Positions 47,720 to 56,554 are shown, counted from the stretch's first letter. The stretch is DNA of 64,000 nt from a virus (IMGVR_UViG_3300028840_003967:1-64000), one strand, 5' to 3'. Program-made: numbers and translations. The notes: generated by a model not told the origin, from the sequence alone.

Positions 47720-49347
47720 GGACTTTCTCCCCCGCCTACACCCTCTTCCGTCTTCTCCATTTCGGACAGTAGCTCGTCATAGGCTGTATCCTGCGCCTGG
47801 AAAGAGGCTTCCAGTTCAGGCAGGTTCAATCCGTATGAGCCGAGCGCGTACACGTTCAGATTCACGGGACGCTCGCCGAGAGCCGCCACAGCGCGTTCAA
47901 CGTCTTCGGCCAACGTCTGTCTTTGATCTGCGAGGATTTCCAGCATCCTCCTCTTCACGTCCTTGACACCGAGAGTTCTCAGTGCTCCCGCTCTGGACTC
48001 CAATCCTTGCTCCATCTTGGCGACAAGCATGTCCACCACGAGTTTTTCATCTCGCGGCAACGGGGAGTTGAACTCAATTCCCGTTTCGTACATCCTCGTC
48101 TTGTCCTGGATTTGTTCTCCGATCTTGACGCCGAAGCGTTGATCCAAAATCTGAAGAACGATCTCGTTCGCCTGGACGATGGAACTGCCGTATGTCGTGT
48201 ACTTCCTTCGAGTCTTTTCGATCAAAGGAAGATAGGTCACTTCCAACGCGGCGGCAGATGTGTTGCTGATTTCTTGGATCGATCCCAAGGAGTTCTCGGG
48301 CGTATTGGAGATTTCATGCAAGGACAGCTTCAGGAACTTCAAGTGATTCACTGCCGCTTCAAGTTCCCCTTCCAGTCCCAAGTTCTCCACTCTCGCCTTT
48401 TCAGGAAGGCCGGACCATACCTGATTCGGCGACTTCTCAAGTTGCTGCGCTCTCGCTCCGAAGATGAGGGTTGTCGGAGCGGAATGATACTTGATGATCG
48501 AATCGATGTCGTTAGCCGCTTCATTGATGTGCTCATTCAAAGGAATGATGTCGTCAATGTCGGACTCACCAAAGAACGAACTTGCGATAGGGATGTTCCT
48601 CGTATGGACGACAGGAATCCGGCCAAGGAAGTTCTTCCTTCTGGAACCCGGAATCTCGTCCCGGTTCCAATACTCAACGACTTCTCTCCGGGTGATGATG
48701 ATGGAGTACAATCCAAGCGGGCGTCCGCTTCTCAATGTCATGGCCCGCAAAGGTCTGTCCGAAGAGTTGAACACAGTCGGGAACTGGATGAGAACGGCAT
48801 ACATCTCCCGTTCGTCGCTTTCGTCGTAGATGGGGTGGACATAAGAACTGTTTATATTGCGAATGACGATCTTTTGCTGATCGAGAGGGAGAGGCTTTCC
48901 GTCCACACCACGATCTTCGACGGTGATGTAAAGAAAAGCATCGCCTGTCACAGCGCCCATCTGTCCGTGTTCCCAAAGCATCTTGTCTCTATCGTTGGCT
49001 CTCCACACCATATCGAGAAGCGGAACAATGTTTTCGTTCCCCGGTGGTGTAGTGATCTTAAACCCGGAGCCAAAGAGCCAATCGACGGACTTGTTTATAA
49101 TGGGACGACAGTAGTTGATGGCGAGTTTTCTTTGCCCGTCAATGGTTCGAACTTCGAAGTGTTCTCCGCGATAAAAGCGCCAGTTGCGCTTGTAGCGAGC
49201 AAGGCGTGTATGCGTGTAGTCTCGGGAGTGATCTTCAAAGAAAGTTCCGGTAACGTCCAAGACATCGTTCCCCGACAAAGCAGAATCGAGATACGTATCG
49301 GTACGTCCCGTGAAAGTCTTTCTCAAGAAGCCAAGCACTTTGCTCAT
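47716..49347 (-). CDS. Portal protein (SPP1 gp6-like)
   Basis: 543 residues. RYKRNWRFYRGEHFEVRTIDGQRKLAINYCRPIINKSVDWLFG is the conserved portal N-terminal core. The helical stem/wing (residues 240-420) contains IIPLNEHINEAANDIDSI, and the C-terminal crown is Glu-rich. It is the twelve-mer DNA channel on which terminase docks. The order TerL-portal-scaffold-capsid is standard. The start follows AGGTT; palindromic site D lies just upstream. Confidence 0.9.
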   Translation of the reverse strand: MSKVLGFLRKTFTGRTDTYLDSALSGNDVLDVTGTFFEDHSRDYTHTRLARYKRNWRFYRGEHFEVRTIDGQRKLAINYCRPIINKSVDWLFGSGFKITTPPGNENIVPLLDMVWRANDRDKMLWEHGQMGAVTGDAFLYITVEDRGVDGKPLPLDQQKIVIRNINSSYVHPIYDESDEREMYAVLIQFPTVFNSSDRPLRAMTLRSGRPLGLYSIIITRREVVEYWNRDEIPGSRRKNFLGRIPVVHTRNIPIASSFFGESDIDDIIPLNEHINEAANDIDSIIKYHSAPTTLIFGARAQQLEKSPNQVWSGLPEKARVENLGLEGELEAAVNHLKFLKLSLHEISNTPENSLGSIQEISNTSAAALEVTYLPLIEKTRRKYTTYGSSIVQANEIVLQILDQRFGVKIGEQIQDKTRMYETGIEFNSPLPRDEKLVVDMLVAKMEQGLESRAGALRTLGVKDVKRRMLEILADQRQTLAEDVERAVAALGERPVNLNVYALGSYGLNLPELEASFQAQDTAYDELLSEMEKTEEGVGGGESP

Positions 49348-49368
49348 GGTCTAACCTCACTCTATTAG

Positions 49369-49388
49369 TGTGCCGAAAATTCGGTACA
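49369..49388. promoter_or_regulatory. Palindromic site D (TGTGCCGA-AAAT-TCGGTACA)
   Basis: One mismatch between the eight-base arms. The symmetry extends outward to TAGTGT/ACACTA. It occupies the 41-base gap between the small gene 49389-49595 and portal, so it is probably regulatory for portal. Confidence 0.6.
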
Positions 49389-49595
49389 CTACTTAGCCCT
49401 CTTGCGTCCAGCGGCAGCCATCTTGGCCATCTTCTTTGCGCCGAACTTTTTCCGGCCTATGACAGCGGCCAAAGCCTTTGGGTCTTCAATCCCGTCTTCC
49501 TGTCTTCCCAAGGATCGTTGAAGCCGTTGAAAACGTTTCCCGGTTCCCAACTTGGGCAGCTTCTTTTTCTGTCCACGTCCGCCACGCTGTGCCAT
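49389..49595 (-). CDS. Small basic virion-operon protein
   Basis: 68 residues, Lys/Arg-rich (GQKKKLPKLGTGKRFQRLQR and AGRKRAK at the end) with a KFGAKKMAKMAA segment. Its start overlaps the TerL stop (TAATG). Small basic proteins beside terminase often bind DNA or protein during packaging. No family recognised. Confidence 0.62.
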   Translation of the reverse strand: MAQRGGRGQKKKLPKLGTGKRFQRLQRSLGRQEDGIEDPKALAAVIGRKKFGAKKMAKMAAAGRKRAK

Positions 49596-52375
49596 TACGC
49601 TATTACCCCCGCTCCTACCATGAAGTTCTGTTGAACTTCGATTTCGCCCGTGTCTGCCGGTTCCTGCGCGCCGTAGGCGGCAAGCATGAGAGAAACAGGG
49701 TAGTCGTCATGCGCTCCCGGTTCGTCTGGATGCTCGCACACCATGTAGTTGTTCTTGTACAACTTTCTCAAGTCCAACATCTCTCCCACGAAGCGCCTGA
49801 AGTGTCTTGACTTTCTCGCCTTCTCTCCGGCAGGGAAGGAGAGTCTACCCGACATGAGATCGGAATGCAATATCTTAAAACCATCCGACTTCGAAGCCGG
49901 GGTGAACTTCACTCCCTGCACTTCGACAAATCCCATTTCAGGCGTTCCATCCGCCCCCTTCCCGCGATCAAACTCGCTGTAGTACACGGTGAACTTGTCA
50001 AGTCCCCATTCCCCCACACCTGTTGCATCGAGAGTGATCTTCCTCAGTCCTTTGAAATTGGAGAGGAAGTTCACAATCTCGTGGAATTGGTGCTCGTAGT
50101 TGTCGCCGAGAAGCATGTGCCAAGCAACGACACGCTTGTTGTAGGCGATCCAATGGAAACTCCCTTCAGGCGTGTCAACCCATTCATCAGCGACGGGAGT
50201 TCTCCAATCCACGTCCATTACGGTAATCACACTTGGATCGTGGATTTTTCCGAAGTCAATCCCGGCGATCTGAGTTGTCACACGAGAAGATCGGTGCCAA
50301 ATCTCGTGATAGCCGCCGTGCGTCTTAGCGATTGCGGGCGTCATAAGCTGCTTGTCCGTGATGAACTGTCCACGCTCAAGCAACCATTCGCAGCAATAGC
50401 TAAGACGGAACTCATCGCTGTCTTCACCAAGGCGAACTTTTTCTTTCTTGATGTAGTCCCGATACATGGAGTTGTACTTTTGACAAACAAGATAGTCGTA
50501 TCGGTAGTGGTTCTTCGCTTCGCCTTGCGCGTACAAACGCTGATTGGACTTGATCGACGTGTAGAAATCAGACTTCTCCGTCGAACAAGTTCCGATCTTC
50601 ACAATGACGCCGTTGTACGCGGCAACCATGGGATGAAGGCTGTTACCTGTTACGATTCCATTAGCAATGACAAAATGCCGTTCATCTGGAACAGTCACGC
50701 AGTATGTGGGTTTCTTTCCGATATGTCTGACGGATTTAACACTAACAAACTGTATGTCTTCAGGATAAAACTGACTTCTACTCCGCCCTCTTTTTCCTTG
50801 AATAGTGCGGATACCCGCTTCAAGAGCGTCTTGTTTTGGCCCTAAGTTAAACTGCTTATGAAATTCACGCACATCTTCAACAGACTTTATATGCAGTCGG
50901 TACATATAGGTGCCTAGACGTTCTTTTATTCCCGGCAAATTCCCTGTGCTTTCCACGAAACCTTCGAACTTAGCACATTGAATGCCGAAGTGTAACAAAG
51001 TTTTCCGAAGGCCGTCTACAAGATACTCTGAACAGTTGGAAAATGAAACAACAGGTTTCACAGTCGGATTTTCTATACTGCCGTCAGCTATAATCAACCC
51101 GGAAGCAAGTCCGCGCAGAAATTCTAAGCTCCAAGGAAGATTGGGTATACGCTTGTTCTCACGCTTTGCCCCCCAAACGCCGATTTTTTTCAGCCATTCT
51201 GTCAACTTATTAGAGCCTTTCTTGTTTCCAGGCGAAGTAAGCCCACATTCAAGCATTCCACTAGATTGCTCGTTATAGACTACAGGACGCACGCCGAATT
51301 CATGCGGACATATACGGTCAAGTAGTTTCTTTACAGAAGGCTCAACAATTATTTGCGGCTTATCGCCAGTGAAACATCCGTCACCAAGAAGCAAGCCAAG
51401 CAAGAATCCTCGATCAAAGTTCCCTAAGACACCTGCTGCATTATTCAATCGTGTAGGAACAGCCATTTGCCAGCCGGGCTGGATTTCGTAAGTCAAGGCT
51501 TCGAAAGGAACCCTCCGAGTTCTGCTGCGCACAAAATGCCGGTGATTGGCCGTAACGTCTAAGTATCTTCCTCCTGCTAATGTCACACGATACACGGGTT
51601 GCACACCATTATCATGGTACTCAATATCACGAGACTCAAAAAAGCCAGAAGGAGTCAACACAGGCAGTTTCTTTTTGACAACTTCTTCCACAGGAACTTC
51701 GATTCCTCCAGAAGTAATGAAAAGCGTGCCTTCAGCAAAACACTTCCTCACCTTCAGCGTCCCGATGTCTTGCGCCTCATCAAGAATCAGGATGTGGTAC
51801 GTGTCGCCTTCGATGTGTGACTGTTCCGAAGCCGACTGAGAACGAATCCGGCTTCCATTCGAAAGACGAGTCTTGTTGGCGTTGCCGATGTCAAGGGCAA
51901 CGTTCAATTCGGCGGCTACTTCCTTCGTGGTGTCCGTTTCGAGCGTGTCACGAAGGCGACTGTAAACGATGTCAGCCTGTTCCTGTTTCGGCGCGTAGAT
52001 GCCGACAACGACACCGTACTTGTAGCCGCGATAGTTGCCTTGCTCGTCGGTACAGTTCAAGCGCCAATCGTCTTCGAAGATTTTCATTCTCGCAAGAAGC
52101 GGAAGAATCAAGCAGCACGCGGCGAGAATGTCCGCAATCAACTGAGACTTGCCGGACTGCCTAGCCCAAAGCGCGGTAAGCATGTCGCCGTCATGGAGAA
52201 GAACGGCTTCCACAAAACGATAGCCGAACTCCTTCTGATACTTGAAGTGCCTCTTCTGAGAAAGGATTTCGGCAAGACGGAGAATACGCAAAACAAGACT
52301 ATCCAACGGCACAGTCGGTTGACTGGTTTCCCGCGTGCAGACACGCGGTGCCATGGGTTCCATAAGACTGTTCAC
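49595..52375 (-). CDS. Terminase large subunit with an intein
   Basis: The precursor is 926 residues, about 559 after splicing. The start is taken as the GTG at 52375 because it overlaps the upstream stop as GTGA. Walker A is ARQSGKSQL, Walker B is ILILDEAQD, the coupling motif is VKIGTCSTEKSD and the RNase-H nuclease is GIDFGKIHDPSVITVMDVDW with later KITLDATGVGEWG and HDDYPVSLMLA. The intein sits between Walker B and the coupling motif. It translocates DNA into the capsid and cuts concatemers. No small terminase gene is recognised nearby. Confidence 0.95.
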   Translation of the reverse strand: MNSLMEPMAPRVCTRETSQPTVPLDSLVLRILRLAEILSQKRHFKYQKEFGYRFVEAVLLHDGDMLTALWARQSGKSQLIADILAACCLILPLLARMKIFEDDWRLNCTDEQGNYRGYKYGVVVGIYAPKQEQADIVYSRLRDTLETDTTKEVAAELNVALDIGNANKTRLSNGSRIRSQSASEQSHIEGDTYHILILDEAQDIGTLKVRKCFAEGTLFITSGGIEVPVEEVVKKKLPVLTPSGFFESRDIEYHDNGVQPVYRVTLAGGRYLDVTANHRHFVRSRTRRVPFEALTYEIQPGWQMAVPTRLNNAAGVLGNFDRGFLLGLLLGDGCFTGDKPQIIVEPSVKKLLDRICPHEFGVRPVVYNEQSSGMLECGLTSPGNKKGSNKLTEWLKKIGVWGAKRENKRIPNLPWSLEFLRGLASGLIIADGSIENPTVKPVVSFSNCSEYLVDGLRKTLLHFGIQCAKFEGFVESTGNLPGIKERLGTYMYRLHIKSVEDVREFHKQFNLGPKQDALEAGIRTIQGKRGRSRSQFYPEDIQFVSVKSVRHIGKKPTYCVTVPDERHFVIANGIVTGNSLHPMVAAYNGVIVKIGTCSTEKSDFYTSIKSNQRLYAQGEAKNHYRYDYLVCQKYNSMYRDYIKKEKVRLGEDSDEFRLSYCCEWLLERGQFITDKQLMTPAIAKTHGGYHEIWHRSSRVTTQIAGIDFGKIHDPSVITVMDVDWRTPVADEWVDTPEGSFHWIAYNKRVVAWHMLLGDNYEHQFHEIVNFLSNFKGLRKITLDATGVGEWGLDKFTVYYSEFDRGKGADGTPEMGFVEVQGVKFTPASKSDGFKILHSDLMSGRLSFPAGEKARKSRHFRRFVGEMLDLRKLYKNNYMVCEHPDEPGAHDDYPVSLMLAAYGAQEPADTGEIEVQQNFMVGAGVIA
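50642..51742 (-). mobile_element. Intein with LAGLIDADG homing endonuclease in terminase
   Basis: 367 residues. It begins with Cys in KVRK|CFAEGTLF (block A), has TANH in DVTANHRHFV (block B TxxH) and two LAGLIDADG-like helices (GFLLGLLLGDG and LASGLIIADGS). It ends in FVIANGIVTGN before Ser (block G). The penultimate residue is Gly, not the usual His, so splicing may be slow or need another catalytic residue. Insertion in the ATPase core is a classic highly conserved site. Confidence 0.93.
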
Positions 52376-52758
52376 GGATTCCGCGTCTCCAGTTCCTTCT
52401 GAATGACTTTCACGTCTATCTGCATCTGTTGCTGGCGCGTGTCCATCTTTGTGTTCCACGCCTTCTGTTCTTCCATGTGCCGCTCGATTCTCTTGTACGC
52501 TTTCTCGGTGATCTCCTTGTTGTGCTCGTTATCTTTCTGCAAGTCCTTGATGTTGCCGTGGTTTTCCCAACTCCGCTTGTTGACCGGCAAAAGGCGCTCT
52601 TCGTTTCTCTGAATGCCTTCTTTGTTCTCTTTCACATCCCGCTGCATCTGAAGAAACGTGTAGTAGAATCCGATGATCGCGGCGCATAGCGCGAGCACGA
52701 ACTTAATCAATTCAAATCCATGCTTCGACGCATGTTTCTTCAGCGTTGAAGTGTTCAT
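52372..52758 (-). CDS. Membrane-anchored coiled-coil protein upstream of terminase
   Basis: 128 residues from the ATG at 52758 (AGGAG nine bases upstream). One membrane segment at about residues 16-33 (IKFVLALCAAIIGFYYTF) is followed by a long charged coiled coil. A spanin-like or holin-like role, or a membrane anchor, is possible. The stop overlaps the terminase start. Confidence 0.65.
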   Translation of the reverse strand: MNTSTLKKHASKHGFELIKFVLALCAAIIGFYYTFLQMQRDVKENKEGIQRNEERLLPVNKRSWENHGNIKDLQKDNEHNKEITEKAYKRIERHMEEQKAWNTKMDTRQQQMQIDVKVIQKELETRNP

Positions 52759-53126
52759 ACAGGCGCACTCCTGTTGCTGACCCTCGCTACGTAAGGAGTG
52801 AGAGCCGCTTGAACATCCGGCAACGACGGCTTCCTGATGAAATCCCGTTTGCACTCCGACATGAGATTCCACGCCATATCCGTGCTCAACGGTGTCCAAA
52901 TGACGACGAGAGTCTTGATTTCAGAAAGAACAGCGATAACTTCGTCTGCATCGATTGTGGACAACACATCCGCCAAAATCAAATCGTAGGTTTTGTTTTC
53001 CAGCCTACGTTTGAGTATGTATATATTGGGACATGTGTCCACGAACGCTTGCGGAACGAAACCTGCGATCCTCTCCGCAACATGATTCGCAAAAACCCTA
53101 TTGGAATCGAAAACGAGAATGTTCAT
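52755..53126 (-). CDS. Free-standing CheY-like receiver domain
   Basis: 123 residues with all receiver landmarks: acidic pocket FDSN (Asp7), phosphoacceptor Asp53 in YDLILADVLST, Thr78 in VVIWTPL and Lys99-Pro100 in FIRKPS. The alternating beta/alpha pattern fits the full length and there is no output domain. GGAG precedes the ATG. It overlaps the membrane/coiled-coil gene downstream by four bases. A phosphorylatable regulator or a mimic of a host response regulator are both possible. Phosphorylation is inferred from conserved residues. Confidence 0.8.
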   Translation of the reverse strand: MNILVFDSNRVFANHVAERIAGFVPQAFVDTCPNIYILKRRLENKTYDLILADVLSTIDADEVIAVLSEIKTLVVIWTPLSTDMAWNLMSECKRDFIRKPSLPDVQAALTPYVARVSNRSAPV

Positions 53127-53437
53127 CGCTTTCCTCTCCCGCTACGTGTAGTTGCTATATCCCATTCGTTGAACTCTTTCCGGGTCAAATAGATTCCCGG
53201 AAAACCTGAAACAGTCGCGTCAAGATCGTTGATGTCCTTCTTGGCGTCATCTATCCTCTGGTAGAGATGTCTCACATCTTCACGGTGTTTCTCTTCGTGA
53301 GCGATCAATCTTCCTTCGACTTCTTTCAACTTGCCCCAAAAGAGCCGCCCAATAACAAAGATCAACGTTCCAACGACAGCTAAGAGCGCCGAAAGGAGCG
53401 TAAAAATGATCGTCATTGTGTAGTTGTCACCTTTCAT
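53123..53437 (-). CDS. Single-pass membrane protein with coiled-coil
   Basis: 104 residues. Membrane segment at about residues 9-31 (TIIFTLLSALLAVVGTLIFVIG), then a charged helical segment (RLIAHEEKHREDVRHLYQRI). It overlaps the receiver gene by four bases. It resembles small phage holin- or spanin-type proteins, and a putative hydrolase lies about 1 kb away. No family recognised; lysis role inferred. Confidence 0.65.
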   Translation of the reverse strand: MKGDNYTMTIIFTLLSALLAVVGTLIFVIGRLFWGKLKEVEGRLIAHEEKHREDVRHLYQRIDDAKKDINDLDATVSGFPGIYLTRKEFNEWDIATTRSGRGKR

Positions 53438-53446
53438 CTCACACTC

Positions 53447-53794
53447 CTATCCGCTGTAAGTCACGTCGCCTTTGATCTTGAACACGCCTTGAAGAACTGT
53501 GTGAATGTCGCCAGAAGGCAACTCTACTTCAACGTCATACACGAAGTTTCCGCAATAGTTCAACTCCCTTGTGTCAGCGGGAACAAGATAGATTTCGAGC
53601 ACGCCATTTGTTGGATCGGTGATCGCGGCTTCGCCAGCAACGGCAGAAGACTTCTCGATCAAAGCTGTGGTGTTGAAGTCCTTTCGGACGGTGAATCGCG
53701 CTGTGCTTCCGGTGATGTCAAACACAACGCCGTCAACGTCCTTAACGGTCACTTCAAGCGTTTGGTTGTCACCCCTGAAGATTTCAACGTCCAT
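53447..53794 (-). CDS. BppU-N-like baseplate/fibre protein
   Basis: 115 residues after AAGGAG. The pattern FRGDNQTLEVTVKDVDG and FDITGSTARFTVRKD matches the N-terminal domain of phage upper baseplate proteins of the BppU type, here without the receptor domain. The end is beta-rich. It may attach fibres or be a virion accessory. Confidence 0.72.
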   Translation of the reverse strand: MDVEIFRGDNQTLEVTVKDVDGVVFDITGSTARFTVRKDFNTTALIEKSSAVAGEAAITDPTNGVLEIYLVPADTRELNYCGNFVYDVEVELPSGDIHTVLQGVFKIKGDVTYSG

Positions 53795-53804
53795 CTTCCG
53801 CTCC

Positions 53805-53975
53805 TTAGACGCAACAGCACTTTAGGGTGCCGACAAGTTGGCTCTTGTCAACAATGGTTCCTTTCAAGCCGGTTCGCTTGACAACGATTGTTCCCGTCAA
53901 AGGAAAGTGCAGGCACAAGTTTCTTCTCGGCCTGCAAATCATTCCCTTGGTTGCCAAACACACGCCTGAAGCCAT
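53805..53975 (-). CDS. 56-residue Cys-containing small protein
   Basis: A frame with AAGGAG seven bases before the ATG, filling the gap between two structural genes. Short beta strands with internally repetitive TGTIV/KGTIV/VGTLK and a CCC near the end. Probably translated; no family recognised. Confidence 0.6.
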   Translation of the reverse strand: MASGVCLATKGMICRPRRNLCLHFPLTGTIVVKRTGLKGTIVDKSQLVGTLKCCCV

Positions 53976-53979
53976 CGTA

Positions 53980-54537
53980 CTACTCCTTGACCACCTGATA
54001 CGTAAGCATCTCGTCGTCCACGTTGTACGTCGCCGATACGGAGTATTCCGCGAGAACGTTCGTGTTCGCGATGGTATCCGCCTTGGAAGGGTATATCCTG
54101 ATCGTCGCGGAAGTCAAGTTGTGTCTCGCGTCATACACCGGAGAGAAGATTCTGAAGTTCTCTTGGACAAGCCCAAGGACTCTTTGCAAGAGGGTCAGAA
54201 GGGAAGTTACGTCTCCGGTAACTGTATCGACGGCAGTCCGAATGGAATCCAGATCGTTTGCTTCCACGAGCACGGTTTCAAGTTCGGTCGAAATGTATTC
54301 GTCCAGCGTCGTGTGTCCTGCATCGGTGTACGTCACGAAACGAGCGTTGTACTTCCCTACGGCAGTGAAGGTGTAGGACGCTTCATAGTAGCCGCCCGAA
54401 CGATGCGGAAGATCGACAGTGACAAAGGGTGTTGCCGATCCGGGAATGAAGATTTCCACTTGAGGAAACTTCGTGGTTTCCCTATCAGCCAACTGAAGGC
54501 CCAAAGAAGTTGTCTCGTCTTTGACGCCACGTATCAT
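53980..54537 (-). CDS. Minor virion protein with an adhesin-like beta domain
   Basis: 185 residues from the ATG at 54537, which overlaps the upstream stop (ATGA). FPQVEIFIPGSATPFVTVDLPHRSGG opens a beta-rich N-terminal half, followed by a helical segment (LLTLLQRVLGLVQENF) and a second beta domain. This two-part structure is frequent in short tail-tip proteins. No family recognised. Confidence 0.62.
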   Translation of the reverse strand: MIRGVKDETTSLGLQLADRETTKFPQVEIFIPGSATPFVTVDLPHRSGGYYEASYTFTAVGKYNARFVTYTDAGHTTLDEYISTELETVLVEANDLDSIRTAVDTVTGDVTSLLTLLQRVLGLVQENFRIFSPVYDARHNLTSATIRIYPSKADTIANTNVLAEYSVSATYNVDDEMLTYQVVKE

Positions 54538-55355
54538 TTCAAGAACCTCGTTGCATCCGGCGCTGTCAACACTGCCTGTCTCACTTTTTCCGGCCACATG
54601 CTTTGCTTGCTGAACATTGGATTGTTGCAGGCCACGGAACAACAAATCATCGGGAACTGCAAGAACGCATCCGCTAGATAGACTCTCTGCTTGAATCTAT
54701 CGAACGGAAGAAAGATCGCTGTCAGAGAAGCCTTGATTTTCCTCTTCGACGGAGCATGTCGCTTGATCTTGTCACAGCAGAAAGCGCCAAGTTCGGTGCA
54801 ATACGAAGCGGGCTTACCGCTCGGCTTGAAATCGAAGTTGTAGCCGATGCCGGATTGACTCAATGCGGCATCAACAATGATCTGCGCTTCCGAATGCACG
54901 ACCCACGGACGAACGACAGCGGCATAGTCGGAATGGAACAGAAGTTCTCCCAAGTCTTGAACAACCACTCCTTCGCTGATCGCGTGTGTAATCGTTCTTA
55001 CGAACGTCCCCACTTGTTGTCCGCCCGTATGAACTCTGTCCACTCCAAGAGATCGAGGTTTGTAGATGAACTTCGTTTTCTGATCCCTGTATCCGGTGAC
55101 AGGCCCGGTAAACACAGCAAGATGTTTCCATGCTCCAGGAATGAACTTCGCGGAACCAATATAGTGTCTGGATTGTGTAAGGATGAAGTCTCCGGGCTGC
55201 ATGAGACTCGTAAAGCAACGGTAGTCATCCCATGTGAAATGCACTTTTGGCATCCCGTAGACAACAGCGGGCCAAAGAAGCGGATTCAGACAGAGACACT
55301 TGGGAGAAGCCCAAATGTCGCCGCCAAAAGCCGCTAGCCTCGCCTGAATGTTCAT
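54534..55355 (-). CDS. Permuted papain-like (YiiX/NlpC-type) hydrolase, candidate endolysin
   Basis: 273 residues. QPGDFILTQSRHYIGSAKFIPGAWKHLAVFTG carries the catalytic His of the permuted NlpC/P60 (YiiX) fold and SYCTELGAFCCDKI carries the Cys. A further hydrophobic segment and a LPFDRFKQRVYL helix follow. This fold cleaves amide bonds, often in peptidoglycan. With the membrane proteins nearby it may be the lytic enzyme, though tail-borne peptidoglycan cleavage is an alternative. No cell-wall-binding repeat is seen. Confidence 0.75.
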   Translation of the reverse strand: MNIQARLAAFGGDIWASPKCLCLNPLLWPAVVYGMPKVHFTWDDYRCFTSLMQPGDFILTQSRHYIGSAKFIPGAWKHLAVFTGPVTGYRDQKTKFIYKPRSLGVDRVHTGGQQVGTFVRTITHAISEGVVVQDLGELLFHSDYAAVVRPWVVHSEAQIIVDAALSQSGIGYNFDFKPSGKPASYCTELGAFCCDKIKRHAPSKRKIKASLTAIFLPFDRFKQRVYLADAFLQFPMICCSVACNNPMFSKQSMWPEKVRQAVLTAPDATRFLK

Positions 55356-55364
55356 TCCTGTTCC

Positions 55365-55688
55365 TCACACGCTTTCCACGTCGAGCACTCCGTTGTCACA
55401 GACAATGCGGAAAAGAGCACCTGTTGTTTTGTCCTTTATCAAAAGCCTGGAAGGAATGTTACCTGGAAAAGCGGCCATCCAATCTTCGTTCATAAGAATT
55501 TCCTTGATGGCCGCGTTGTCGTACACGTCATATGAGTCGAATAGTTCTTGGGGCGGGAGGAATTCCACCACGACTCGTGTTCCGTCGATTGACTTCAACA
55601 TGGTGCCGAGCGACAACGACGTGGACACGTCAATCATCTCTTGCGTGATTTCGGTAGAGGGAACGATTGCGTATGCTACATTGCTCAC
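55365..55688 (-). CDS. Small virion-block protein
   Basis: 107 residues from a GTG at 55688 with GGGAGG upstream. Mixed alpha/beta with IDVSTSLSLGTMLKSIDG and VVVEFLPPQELFDSY. Overlaps the upstream LamG-like gene by four bases. No family recognised. Confidence 0.6.
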   Translation of the reverse strand: MSNVAYAIVPSTEITQEMIDVSTSLSLGTMLKSIDGTRVVVEFLPPQELFDSYDVYDNAAIKEILMNEDWMAAFPGNIPSRLLIKDKTTGALFRIVCDNGVLDVESV

Positions 55689-56554
55689 GTGTTCATCCTC
55701 CCGCCAGGAGGGTAGTTGTTCCTAAACGGGGACGCGGGGAAGTTGACCATCGTCCCATTATTGCTGTTGACGGAGTTGTCCGTGATTGTCGGAGCGGTGT
55801 CTGTTTGGTCACAGCGCCACCAGCCGACAAGATTCGCGGATAGACTATGGAAAGTCGGATCGGACGGAGTTCCGGCATTATAGAGTTCGCGGACTTCTTC
55901 AGCCGTCAACTCAGCGTTCCAGATTGTCGCGCTCGTTGAGAATCCATCGAAGAATCTGCTAAATCCGTCACGGGAACTTATGGCAAGATTCGCCGCCGCT
56001 TCGACTATGGTGGCCGTCAAGTTGTCTCCCGTGATGTTGTTCCGCGTTAGTTCCTTGCCGTCCAAATACAGCTTCACACCTGAAGCCGCGCTGCTTCCGT
56101 CATAGGTCACGCACACATGATGCCACAGGCCGTTGTTGACTTCTCTGTAGCCTATGGGAAAATCCACTTCGATCCCGTTCAAGGTATCCGTACTCGTTAT
56201 GCCAACGACAAAATCGGGATTAGACGGACGGTAAACAAGCGACCAACCTCTCCTTGTTCCTCCGTCCAGCCGCTTGCTCAAAAGAGCGCCGACAGTGGAA
56301 AGTTCAAGAGTGCAAAACCAAATGCCGAAAGAAAACGAGTCCAGCCGGTCGAACTGAATCTCTGCCGGATTCCCGATGTCAATCCAGTCGTTGACTCCAT
56401 CGAATTCAAGAGTCTCTGTCAATGCCAGGGCGGAAGCAACAGGTATGCCCGCGATCAACTTTTCCTGGTCCGTAAGACCACCAGGAAGAGTATCCCCGAT
56501 AGGAAGTTCCTGCTTCTGTCCAGCAATGACAACAACCGGCCTTCGAACGGCCAT
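55685..56554 (-). CDS. LamG/concanavalin-A-like tail adhesin
   Basis: 289 residues. N-terminal MAVRRPVVVIAGQKQELPIGDTL closely resembles the start of the gene at 56565-57020, suggesting a common anchoring motif. From about residue 45, ETLEFDGVNDWIDIG, FSFGIWFCTLE, WHHVCVTYDGS, YLDGKELTRNN and LVGWWRCD follow the strand and Asp/Asn pattern of laminin-G lectin domains. It probably binds carbohydrate at the host surface, located on the tail fibre. Confidence 0.85.
   Translation of the reverse strand: MAVRRPVVVIAGQKQELPIGDTLPGGLTDQEKLIAGIPVASALALTETLEFDGVNDWIDIGNPAEIQFDRLDSFSFGIWFCTLELSTVGALLSKRLDGGTRRGWSLVYRPSNPDFVVGITSTDTLNGIEVDFPIGYREVNNGLWHHVCVTYDGSSAASGVKLYLDGKELTRNNITGDNLTATIVEAAANLAISSRDGFSRFFDGFSTSATIWNAELTAEEVRELYNAGTPSDPTFHSLSANLVGWWRCDQTDTAPTITDNSVNSNNGTMVNFPASPFRNNYPPGGRMNT

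Noticed and set aside
47923-49368. 481-codon plus-strand frame antisense to portal
   Set aside because: The portal on the minus strand is clearly recognisable and in the right place; the antisense frame resembles nothing.
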